Positions 12,079 to 24,000 of a stretch of DNA of 64,000 nt are shown here, piece by piece (the first letter of the stretch is position 1; each line of letters begins with the position of its first letter). A program made the position numbers and the translations under genes. The notes under the pieces were generated by a model. That model worked only from the letters and a program-made list of their open reading frames with translations, ran no database searches and had not been told where the DNA came from. Location of the stretch: the NCBI RefSeq assembly GCF_002234675.1, contig NC_019869.2:11084015-11148014 (forward strand), read 5' to 3'. This stretch comes from Oryzias latipes. Taxonomy: Eukaryota; Chordata; Actinopteri; Beloniformes; Adrianichthyidae.

Positions 12079-15000
12079 ATGCCGATGCCGCCGCCGCCAC
12101 CTCCTCCACCTCCTCCACCTCCCTCAGGCCCTCCACCCCCACCCCCACCTAGCGCTGCCCCACCACAGGTGAGTCTCCAAGTCCGTCTAATGCATTTGTG
12201 AACACTAACTCGGATGAACCAAACACCTGGAGGTTATTTGCATTATTTATGGAGACACACACAAACACAGACACAGCTGCCCTCTTCCACGCAGACAGCA
12301 GGACAGAGAGCAGAGTCTCAGTGGCAGCAGGGTGTTATGTTTCCACTGCAGGTTCACAGTGTCCTCATGCTAAATAAGCTGCTGCAGCCAGCAAACAGGA
12401 AGGCACACTTCACCTCGGAATACAGCAGGAACTACAGATTCAAAGTTTAAAAAACTAAAACTGCATCGACACAAATGTCGAACCAAATCCTAACTCAAGA
12501 GTGAAAACTCAGTAAAGTTGCTTTTGAAAAATAAAAGGAACCTAATCTACAGAGCCCCTAAAGGGACGTGGAATTAGAAAAAAAATAGTACAGCTTTCTC
12601 GTGTGCATGAGAAAAAAAGTGGTGCTCGTGAGAAACCAGGACTATTTTTTTTTTTTACTTCTATGTCCATTTTCAGGCAAAAAAATCACATATATGTGTG
12701 TGTTTTATAACTAAATTTAGAAACAATGCAATAAATATTTAAATATATCATTTTTGGGTCATGATTTTGTTTCGGTTAGATTTGTGTGTTTTTTCTTTCA
12801 CACATTCAGAAAAAATATATCATTTTTTTAAATTGGCTAATAAGCAAGTAACAATAGAGAAAAATCTTTTAGTTGGCTTATACTAACCCAGGTGTAATGT
12901 AAAAAACCCATATTAAATATAACACAACACATGTTTGACACTTTCAATGTAAATATATGCAAACATATCTGATTTATTTGGTTCAATAGTGCAACAAGTG
13001 GTTTAGTTTTAAACTGACAATTGTGGCATCTCTTAAAGATACCTACAAATACTTTTTTTCAGCCCCTCAAAAAACAATAAAAAGAAATGGTTCAGAATGC
13101 ATTTTATTCATTGTGTTTCTTGTTTTTTTTTATCGTGTTTCTTGTTTTTTTATTGTGTTTCTTGTTTTTTTATTGTGTTTCTTGTTTTTTTATTGTGTTT
13201 CTTGTTATTTTTATTGTGTTTCTTGTTTTTTTTATTTGTGTTATTCCAAAGCTGAAGAAAAAAAGATTTTATGTTTAAAAGGCTGTATTATTTTTCCCCC
13301 ACAGCTGATTGTATGATGACGTTTGTCAGCGATAAAGGATATACTCTGTACTAATCATAAAAATCTTATTATTCTTGTTGTGTTTAGTTTTTTTGACATT
13401 TGTGGCCTGTGACAGTGGCCTTCAGATCCTGTAGGGCTCCAATCAGGAGACAAAGGAGGTGGACGGAGTGCCTTGCTGGCTGACATCCAGAGAGGAGCCA
13501 AGCTCAGGAAAGTCGCACAGATCAACGACCGCAGTGCTCCCATTGTGGACAGTAAGTGTCAAAATATTACAGTTTACTAGGAGAAGTATCCGAGGGATGC
13601 ACAAGTGATGGCAGATGGATTAGGTGAGGATGTTGTGTTGACTGTGGCTCAGAGGTAGAGCTGTCGTCTCTGAAGGCTTGCTGGTTTAACTCCTCACCAC
13701 GTCAGTCACATGTTGTAGTATTTTTCAACTGTGATTATTTTCAGACTTCATATTTGGTTAAAGTATTTTTTTGCCATAAAAGGAGAAAACACAAAAACTA
13801 TCCAAAGAATATGCATATCTGTTGTTTTATAGAACCTAAGGTTACCACTGGAGACACCTCAGGTGGGAAGGTGTCTATGGGACCCTCTTTGGGTGGGCTG
13901 TTTGCTGCGGGGTTTCCCACTCTCAGGCCGATAGCACAAAGAGACTTAGCAGGCAAGACCTCAGGTTTGTGCAGTCTCCTGTGTCCTGATCCATCACTGC
14001 GGTAACCCATCTGCTGCCATGGTAACTATCAAAGGGACTTCAGCTGATGTCTGTCTAAAGTTTCTAGATCAAACTCGTCGTCCACCCTGAGGCCACTGTG
14101 GAACCCCCCTGCTTCAGCTGTCCCGGTCAGCATTGTAGACCTTCACAGGACAGGGGAGATCCAAAGCTCCTTTCAGCGACTGCTCGGCTCTTCCTCTGCT
14201 CCTCCCTCGCCCTCCCACGGCAGCAAGCACCCACCCCCTTTTCCTACTACATCTCCCTCCACACCTCCGACGACCCCTCCTCCAGCTTTCCAGGACCGTC
14301 CAGCCAACAAGCCTCCGCCTCTTCCCTCCTGCCCCCCACCTCCCCCTCCATACCAGGTTACCAAACCGACATGGCTCCCTGTTCATCATTCCCACTCTGT
14401 GTCCCAGCCCTCTATCCCACCTCCACCTCCTCCGCCTGTCCAAGCAGACCGGTCCTCAGGCTGCTTTTACTCTCCTCCTGCCTCTGTAGTCTACTCTGAG
14501 CCATCCAGGTTCCCTATACTGCGCGACAGCCCCTTAGGACCTCCTCCTCCACCTCCTGCTCCTCCCCTTCCAGCTTCCATCTCTCCAAGTTGGCCATCCA
14601 CACTCCCTCCACCACCACCTAAAGCCCCCTCAGCGCCGTCGCTGTCTGTGCGCTCGTTACCTCCATCATACCCCTGCAACCCTCCCACTCGACGGCCTCC
14701 TGCTGTGCCCAGAAGTGCAGGTATGTGGACACAAATGCAGATGTTTTATTCTATCTGAGCTGTGTTCATTTAAAGACAATAATCACATCCTGTCTGAACT
14801 GCTGAGGTCCACCGAGATGAATATGCTTATAATATTTTTCCAGAAAATATTTACAAATGAATAAAGTTAGACAAAGATTCCCAATCTAACAACGCGATTG
14901 TGCAGATTAAATGATTATTAACCTTTGATTCATAAATATGTTTGAGATTTATTCAAAGCACAGAGCCCTCTATTCTGTTCTGAGCATTGAAGAAATACAA

Positions 15001-18000
15001 CTTTTATTGCCTTAAATCAGAATCAGCTGAATGAAAAATCAGATTGTCAATCTGAAAAAAGGTCAACTTATAAGAAATTTTGGAATGTGAAAAAGAAAAA
15101 TGTAAATTTGAAACGTGACTTATAAAAAGAGGAATGACACAGGCGGCAAAAACAATGTTCTGTAGTGGAAATGATATCAATATAGTCTTTGTCCGCTGAT
15201 GTCAATCATGTCCCAGTAGCTAATAGGCTCATATTACCTGAGGTAAAACTAGGGTCAGATGCAAAGGGAAAAAGTCTCAATTGAAACTATAAATTGAGAA
15301 CTGAAGCAAAGAGGGAGAGAAACAAAAAAACAAAAGTTGTAAAATTTAAAACATCAGCTGTTAAAAATGAACATTATTTTTTTAATTAGGTAACAATTTT
15401 AGGTTTATAATTTTTAAAAACAAATATATAATATTATAATACATAAACATATATAAACAAATCTTTTTTCCTTTTTAATAATTTTTTCTAAGTTTTTAAA
15501 CTTTTTTTTCAAATGCATAATTTGATTTCTAAATTTTTCATTTTTTCAAGTTTTTTTATTTACAATTTTATTCGTCAACTTTATTTAAAAAAAATCATTT
15601 ACATTGAGTACTTTTGGGTTCAAAAAATTTATTTTTTTATTTTTTTCAAACTTATAATCAGATTTTTCATTCCCGTTATGGTGATCCTGATTTGACCCCG
15701 TAACATTTTTAATATCCACTGGCATTGAAAACAGATTTTAAAGAATCATTTTGCAACAGGTGCCAGTCGACTTGCTCCTCCCCCAGCTCCTCCGGCAAGG
15801 TCACCCACCACAGAGTTGTCCTGTCGCATTCCTCCGCCTCCCCCACCTCTGCCCCCATTCAGTCTCAGGAACGGACACCTTCATGGCTTAGGTGAGACAT
15901 TTTACCACATGGTTAGGAAAAGATCGTCTGTGCTTATCTTTTTGAAGATGAACATGTTTCACCTCTTGCCCAGGAGGCTTTAAAAAAGTATCTTGTTTTA
16001 CAAAGGTAAAAATCTTTTTATAAAAGCTCTGTTTGCCTGTGAACCTTATTGGATGAATAAGAGTCTTTACAAAAGGGTTGTAAACTGGTGGGGTAGTGTG
16101 AAGGTGGGAGATGAATCAGAGCAATATTTCTGTGACTAATGAAGAGGAAGTAAAACCTGAGTCCAGTTACCTGAAATGTTATTAAAAACAATTCTTTGAA
16201 TGACAGAAGTTAAAAAATATATTTTTCAGTCACAGATTCTTCACTTTAACAGTGAGAGACAGAATGTTAAAAAAAAGATTCCAGGAAGTCACATTGTAGG
16301 ATTTAAAAAAAAATGTATTTTTATAATGGTGAAGAAAATAAGTATTTATATCTGACAAACAAGCAAAAATTCTGCTCCTCATAGACCCGTTGCTTCTTCT
16401 TTAAGAAGGTTTTCAATGCTCCACTAGTTATCTTTAATGTTGACACTTGATAGAACTGGTTATAAAGATACCTGTCTACACCCTTTAACAGTCAGACTGC
16501 AACATCTCCACCATGTACAAGGCCAAAGAGCTGTCAAAGTACACCAGGGCCAGACCTGAACTATGACGTTATATATATGTGTCAGATAAATGCATCTAGA
16601 CATTAAAGAAAAACACAATTATAAACAACAAACCACAACAAGAATCAAGTTTCTCATGCACGAGGGAGAGGAGCAAATGTGTTGGAAAAGGTCCACCACG
16701 TTTCTCTTCTCAAAGGTCTGCGTCTCCCTGTGCACCTTTTATTAAGAACACAAGAAGGAGGTAACATTTTCAAGACAAAGAGGAAAAGCTCATTAGGGGG
16801 TGTCGTCAAATGACCCTTTTGGTTGGATTCTAACTTCAAACAGTATCCCTTATCAGCTGAGGACAGTGTGTCGTAAACCCCTCATCCTGGGTGGGGGATG
16901 AGAAGCAGATGAACAAACACACAACTGTTTTCAGAAGAGGTAAAAAGATCAATCTGAGTTAACATTTAAACATACATTTAACCAAATACATTTAAGCAAT
17001 GATAATAATAAAACAATTTCCTTCACATACTCCCTCCTTTTTATCATTGATAAATGTCAAAATCTCACATCCAATATCACATCTCTTTTCAGTTTTCTGT
17101 GACATCTTCATTTTCATAAAACTTTCAATTTACACTCAGATGAGAAGTTCTTTTTTTTTTTTCAAGTAATTTCAATTTCAAAATCATTACAGTCATCTTG
17201 TTCTCCCTTTAATAACAAGTTGTATTCTTGACTCATAAGAACACTTTGTACTCCACCATTCACTGCTCTGGAAATCATAGATTGAATACAAGGAAAAATG
17301 CACATAGTGAACACACAACATGTGATCAGTACCATAAGAATAGGTGTCACTATTTTTAACAAAAGTTGCTACCAGGAACCAAAAGCAAGCCAGGAGAAGA
17401 AATCCCAAGATTGGGGTTTCCTGTCATCCTGAATTGCCTGCTGAACCTTTTCAAGTTGATGTAATGCTTCTGTGGTGCTGTGACCTTCATCGATGTTGTC
17501 AGGAATAAATGTACAACAGGTATCATTTAACATTTTACAAACACCTCCCTCCTGAGCAACCAATAAGTCCAAAACCAATCTGTTCTGTAGAACCATAAGT
17601 TTCATGCTTGACATTTCTTCATTATAGCCTTTAAATGCTTTAATTGTAGCGTTCAAAAATAAACCTAATCTATAATCAATGGTCTCAATTCTGAGAGCGT
17701 TTTTAGCATTTCCCACCTAGGGAAACATTGCCATAGTTACCTTTTCCCCAGTATTCCAGTATTTATGGTCTTCGGGAACATCTGATCCCCAAATGTAATC
17801 ATGTGGCTTGACATCAATAAGGTTACGTCTGTGACGCAGGTGAGGCTCATGGACTGCAGAAACTATGAAAGTGTGACCTGTGACCTTTACAGAAACACAA
17901 ATCCCACTCCAGTCTCTAGGCAGACTGAGGTAGAGGGCCTGCCCACATAACCAAAACATTTGATCAACCACATAAGTACCATTGTTACCTGGAATTAAAT

Positions 18001-21000
18001 CTGGATTAGATCCAACACAACGTCCTCTGGGGCAGGGAACAGCATAACCATGGGAAACTCTGTCATTGATTATCTGGACTGTGAAGGGAACAAGAAGTTC
18101 ATGACACATCTTCGTCGGCAAAGTTCCTAAAAACTCTGTGCCATCGTTAGTTACACAATGTGGAAACACAGTTCCTGGTTCCACACTACCATATGGAGCT
18201 AATGATTTTGTCAATTTCAGTTTTTTAAACTGATACAAACTCTTACAACTCGGTCTTACAAGAGTACCATTTGAAGTGGTGACGGCTCCAGTACTATATA
18301 CCCTCTGGTACTATATTCAATAACACAGTCGCTTTTCCACTCAGAAAATTGCTTTGCCTGCAAATTAGGATGTAGGGATGAAGCTTCAATTACAGAACAA
18401 ACATAGCAATCCGATCTATTCTTTTCCTTAGCCAGTAACATAACATACCTATACCAAGAATTTGTCATATACAGGTGAGTTATGTTCATTTTTGGACTAT
18501 TCAAAACATCATGTTCATCAATACTCAGCCATCGTCGAGAAATGTTTAGTCTTTCCTCGTTGGTGGTTCTTCTTGCAGGTGGATAATGATTCCAAAAGAA
18601 CCAAATCCTTGTGGTGGCTCCTGTCAGGAATAGCAGTAACAGTAAACAAAATAAACTGTCTCTTAGCCCAGTTGGACACGCCATGGTGGATATGTACCTA
18701 TCTTCGGGAGGGAGAGGTTACTAGCACATCACCTCCTCAAGTCCTCTAACAGTGTAGGATCCGTGTAGTGCAAAAGAGTTCTGGTGTGCTTTCTTCCCTA
18801 AGACTAGGTGGATGTCTCGGCTTCGCTGACGTTGAGACAAGCAGCTTCTATACGGCTGCCTCCCTTTGTAGTCAGACTTCCCCACCTAGCAGTTGGAATT
18901 AGCCTCACCCAGATGCTTTTTCTTGCAGTGTGATAGATGGATCCAAGACGTCCTTTCAGCAATCTTTACAGCTGTTGGTGTAGTCAGCAGGACTTGGAAT
19001 GGCCCTTCCCCCCGTGGGCTGGACCAACACTTCCTTTTTATGGCCTCCACAAACACCCAGTCACCAACCTGCACTGGTGAAGTGTCCTGTGAAGATAAAA
19101 AGGAATCTGGCACTTGATTTGTCCTTTGCACATCTTTAGTGGTAAACATTTTTCTCAAATAATCCACTAAATTTGCATCATCATCTGGAGAATGTTGCTG
19201 TGTAGGATCAATGTCTGGTAACCTATAAGAACGTCCATTAAACATTACAAAAGGCGATAAAGGTTGACCTGCTGTGCGTGTGATACGCATGCTTAGTTGA
19301 ACTAAGTCTATGCAGTCATGCCACATTCTGTTTGTCTCTTCCATGCAATTCTTTAACTTTGATTTGATAGTGCCATTAGTTCTCTCAACTAATCCTGCAC
19401 TCTGTGGGTGATAACTACAATGTCTCTTTAGATCAAAACAAAGATGTTGAGCCATTTTGTCTATCACTTGATTTACAAAATGTGTACCATTATCACTTCT
19501 TATCACTTGTGGTATGCCAAAAGTTGGGATTATTATTTTACAAATAGCTTTAGCTACTATAATAGCATCTTGTGTTGCACATGGAAACATTTCAACCCAT
19601 TTGAAAAATGCATCAACAATCACTAAACAATATTTCAATTTTTTTGCTTTTACTTAATTCAATAAAATCCATATTGATTGTATGGAAAGGAAAAGTTGAT
19701 TCAGGAAATTTTCCTCTCTAAAATTGTCTTGGGGATTATGACGCATACATGTAACACATTGTTTACAAATTTTTTTTATAGAGTTTATAGAGCATAAATC
19801 CGTAAGTTGTTTAATATTTCTCTAATAAGTTCATCCTCCCCCCTGTTGAATCATGGCAAAGCCCATGACTCAAAATTGCTGCCCATTTGTTCATGGATTT
19901 TGGTAAAATAGGTTTTCCTTCTGTGCTGACATAAAAACCTTGTTCTAACTTTGCTCCCTTTTTCAACCAAATTTTTTTTCTTGTTTTGGTGCACTGTGTT
20001 GCATTTCTTTTAAAACATCAGCGGGTGCATCTGCAGTCACATCCTCATTTGTGCATATTTCTACATCTTTTGTTGCAGCTTGCTTTTCTGTTGCATCTGC
20101 AAAGGCATTTCCTTTAGAAATATCATCTGTTCTTCGTGTGTGTCCCTCATATTTACATATTGCCACTTTAGATGGTAACATCACAGCAGTCAATAATTCT
20201 TTCAGTAAGTCTACATGCGTTACTGGTTTTCCTGTTGACGTTTTAATCCTCAGTTCTTCCACTGTTGACAAAACAAATGCACTGTAGCAAACGCATATTG
20301 GCTATCAGTATAGATCGTAACTGGCTTATCTTTAAACAGTTTGCATGCTTCAATTAAAGCTGTCAACTCTGCTGATTGTGCTGAGTAATTTCCACACAGG
20401 GGTCCTGCCTTCAGAACCTTATCTTCAGTTACAACAGCAAAACCCACTTTGTTTCTGCCTGTTTCATCTTTCTTTGCTGACCCATCAACAAAAACTATTT
20501 CTCTTTCAGTGAGATCTAAAAATTCATCACCAATTGGTTGAATTTCTGGTTCAGATTCATCTTTTATCTTGTCATTTCTTTTACCATCTAATCAATCTGA
20601 TTTCTTCCTTTCAGGACAATCTCTCTCTCAGCCAATGATCTCTCTGTCCACAAATCCAACATCCATCATCAACTTGCTCTGACCCTCTGTTGCTACTTCC
20701 TCTAAACCTTCTTCACAAATTTCCTTTACCACGACCACGATTTCTTCTTCTCTTCACATTCCTTCCAAAAAACACATCACGACTTTCCTCTTGCCAAAAT
20801 GTATCTACACCTTGATTCCTAAATTTCTTTCTATTCACCATCAATTTTTCTGCATGAACAGCACAATTCATAAACTGTTGTAGTGCTCCTGTTGGTAGAT
20901 CAAAGTAAAGTTTCCTTATCTAGTCTGCAATCTCTGGTCTCATAGCTTGCAGTAAAGCTTGTTTCAGCTGCTGTCTATAGGGACTTTCATCATTATCATC

Positions 21001-24000
21001 ATCTCTGAGTCCACTATTAGCTTTAAAACTTCTTCGAATCTGACTCTAAAATCAGACACTACCTCTCCATCTTTTTGTTTAGTTTGACTAATCTTTCCAT
21101 AATCAGGTCTCATTGGAAAGGCTTCTCTAATTCTTTGTCCTAAAAGTGTAAGACTTTGAATCAAATCTTAGACTGTTATGCGGAAAAGGTCTGGGTGGAT
21201 CATCATCATTCATAGGATTCCTTTTTCCCTTTACTTTTGCCCAGTCTGCTTTCATAGCAGTCATACATGCTTGCTGACATTTAATGCCATTCAGATGATA
21301 AGCTCTCTGAACTTCCATCATTTGCCCGTGAAAATCCTGTGGATTTTCCCTGTGAGAGATAACTCCCCTCACTGCCTTCCTAACATCCTCTAATGTCCAG
21401 GTGCTAAACAAAAGAAGTGTAGTTCTCTGGCCATCTTCTCCAGCTCTGGGATTGGGCACTTCAATGATTGTAAATGTCTATGCAACTTTAGATGACTCTC
21501 CAGCTTCTTCCAAACCAACCCCCATAGTTTTTTCTCCATTCAAGTTTTTTCCCTTTTCCTCCTAACATTATTTTTTCTTTTTCTGGTGTATTTAAATCAG
21601 TCACTGGTGGGTAAAAACCCGTCAACAGAGGAGCATTTGTCCCCTGGTAGGGAGGAGGTGAGAAATCAGCTGGTTTCTGCTCTCCCCCCCTTTCTTCCTG
21701 CTCCTGCTCGGTCTGCAGCCTGCTGCAGCCTGCTGTTGCAGGGGTCTGAGTCTCACAACTGATTTATCCTCCTTTTTTTAGCAATCAGACATGCTTCTCT
21801 AGTTTTACTTTTCTGAATGCCATTCTTTATTTTTCATTGCTTCATTTAAGCACAGTTTTGCACAAATTAATTTGTCACTATTTTTTTGTTTCTTTTTTAG
21901 TTTTTATTCTGGTTTGAATTGGTAACTGTTGAACTAATTCAGTACATTCCCCTTAAAATTGTAGTTTTATCCCATTTTACCAAGAATGTAGTTGAACCTG
22001 GATGAACCCTTTCCATATATTTTTAATCTCATGTCAATTCAACTTTTTTATTTGAATTCCCCATGTTTTAATTTTTTTTTTAATTTACGTTAGTCACAGA
22101 GTGTGATCAGAACCAACAGAGAATTTCTCTCAGGACCGAATTTCACTCCCCGTGCAACAAGCTTCTAGGTCAGACCTATTGTCTGATCCGGTCACACGTT
22201 TAGGGTCCTCCCAGGAGCAAAACCCGTTTTAGACTCTGAGTTCTTTTCACCTAAAGCCTAATGAGATGAAATCTTGTTCTACTCCAACAAGCAGCCTTGT
22301 GTTAACACCGCAAGGTTTCCAGCTGCTCACTGCTTCGAACAAGTTCACTCCATTTACACATGCACATACATTCACACCAAAAAAAAACTTTTTTTATTTT
22401 ATTTTTGTTGTTATTCTAGGCCTTTTAGGGACTTGAGCCCTCTTACGCGTTTTAGGCTGCAGGACTCGAACCTACACTTTTATACAGAATTCTGGACTTT
22501 TCCGGGACTCCAAACCCACACGTGTTTTAGGCAACAGGACTTGAACCTGTCCCTCAGAATTCTGGGCCACTTCGGGGACTCGAACCCCTGAAAAAGCGCT
22601 TTTACTTGCCTTGTCGTTGTGGTCTGACTGGTTAACGAATAACGTCAATCCGGACCCAGGGATCAGACCAGTCGATTGGCCGGCGTAGAATTCACTACGA
22701 CGGACTTTCCTCCGGAGACCTAGTCTCACGGGCTGTGCACAGACTTCAATCGGCATGGTCCTCCCCCAAGGACGCAGATATGTTGTCATCCGGCTCGAAG
22801 GACCAAAGAATGTCAGATAAATGCATCTAGACATTAAAGAAAAACACAATTATAAACAACAAACCACAACAAGAATCAAGTTTCTCATGCACGAGGGAGA
22901 GGAGCAAATGTGTTGGAAAAGGTCCACCACGTTTCTCTTCTCAAAGGTCTGCCTCTCCCTGTGCACCTTTTATTAAGAACACAAGAAGGAGGTAACATTT
23001 TCAAGACAAAGAGGAAAAGTTCATTAGGGGGTGTCGTCAAATGACCCTTTTGGTTGGATTCTAACTTCAAACAGTATCCCTTATCAGCTGAGGACAGTGT
23101 GTCGTAAACCCCTCATCCTGGGTGGGGGATGAGAAGCAGATGAACAAACACACAACTGTTTTCAGAAGAGGTAAAAAGATCAATCTGAGTTAACATTTAA
23201 ACATACATTTAACCAAATACATTTAAGCAATGATAATAATAAAACAATTTCCTTCACAATATGTCAAACCGTTTAAGCAATTCTTTAGGTATATCAATCA
23301 AAAGCAAGAAGTTGCAAGAGTTAAAATCTCTAGTGATTCTTAAGAATCATTGTTTCTGCAAATGCAACCCTTCCAGTTGCAAACATGAATTGTGCACCTT
23401 TTTTATAAAGAACAGCTGTTTTGTTTCCTTTCAGCAAAATATAATTTACTTTCAGCTTCTCTGGTTTTATTTGAATCCCTCAAACTTGCCATAAAATTGC
23501 ATATGTTGCAGTTGTGTTACCTGCTCTCCTATTTGCAAATCCTCATTCTTGCAGAGCTAATCAGAGCGGTTTCTGTAGCTTACCTGGGGAAAATGTTTTT
23601 GAGTGGGAGATGTCAGACCTGGACATACTCTGGCCCTGTTTGCGCGGCACTCACTCGCCTTTTTTCTAACAGCCATTTGTGTTGCTTATTTTTGTTTCCA
23701 ACTTTATTTATATCAAGACAAAACTGCTAATTATGATATGTAGCATGGGCTCTGCTCCGAATGCTTCTGCTGCAGCCGACACACATGACTTTCAGAAAAA
23801 AGCCAATATGTGTCGCATAACGGGACCAGAGTATGTCATTTACTTAAACATATTTAGCTAGTGGTAACAAAGGCAAGGCAAGGCAAGTTTATTTGTATAG
23901 CACAATTCGTACACAAAGTAATTCAAGGTGCTTCACAAAACAGAAAAATGCATTAAAATCACAATACATCATAGAAATAATCAACGTAAAATTTACTTTA

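Larger units (their letters stand above)
16580..23258 (-). mobile_element. Endogenous retrovirus, antisense in wipf3 intron 5
   Basis: A 6.68-kb provirus on the minus strand with two 448-bp LTRs and a 5-bp target duplication ATATG (16575-16579 and 23259-23263). Reading on the minus strand: 5' LTR, primer site for tRNA-Tyr, leader with T-arm-like hairpins, gag remains with a PPPY late motif and a damaged zinc knuckle, RNase H, integrase with DDE and GPY/F features, env with a CX6CC transmembrane subunit, a purine tract, and the 3' LTR. Protease and reverse transcriptase are missing: the gag zinc-knuckle region is followed within about 100 bases by RNase H. The CX6CC envelope and the GPY/F-type integrase are gamma/epsilon-like features. 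Gag, pol and env all contain stops or frame changes, so the copy is defective. The near-identical LTRs show recent insertion. Confidence 0.93.

Noticed and set aside
13023-13316. Membrane protein rich in Phe/Val/Leu
   Set aside because: It is the translation of a 20-bp T-rich minisatellite.
14098-14499. Long open frame over wipf3 exon 4
   Set aside because: It is in a different frame from the exon that fits splice phases and WIPF3-like proline motifs; it is a by-product of C-rich sequence.
22427-22588. tRNA genes
   Set aside because: The T-arm-like hairpins have no acceptor stem, D-arm or anticodon arm around them.
22427-22588. CRISPR array
   Set aside because: Units vary in length and sequence, and the context is a retroviral leader in an animal genome.
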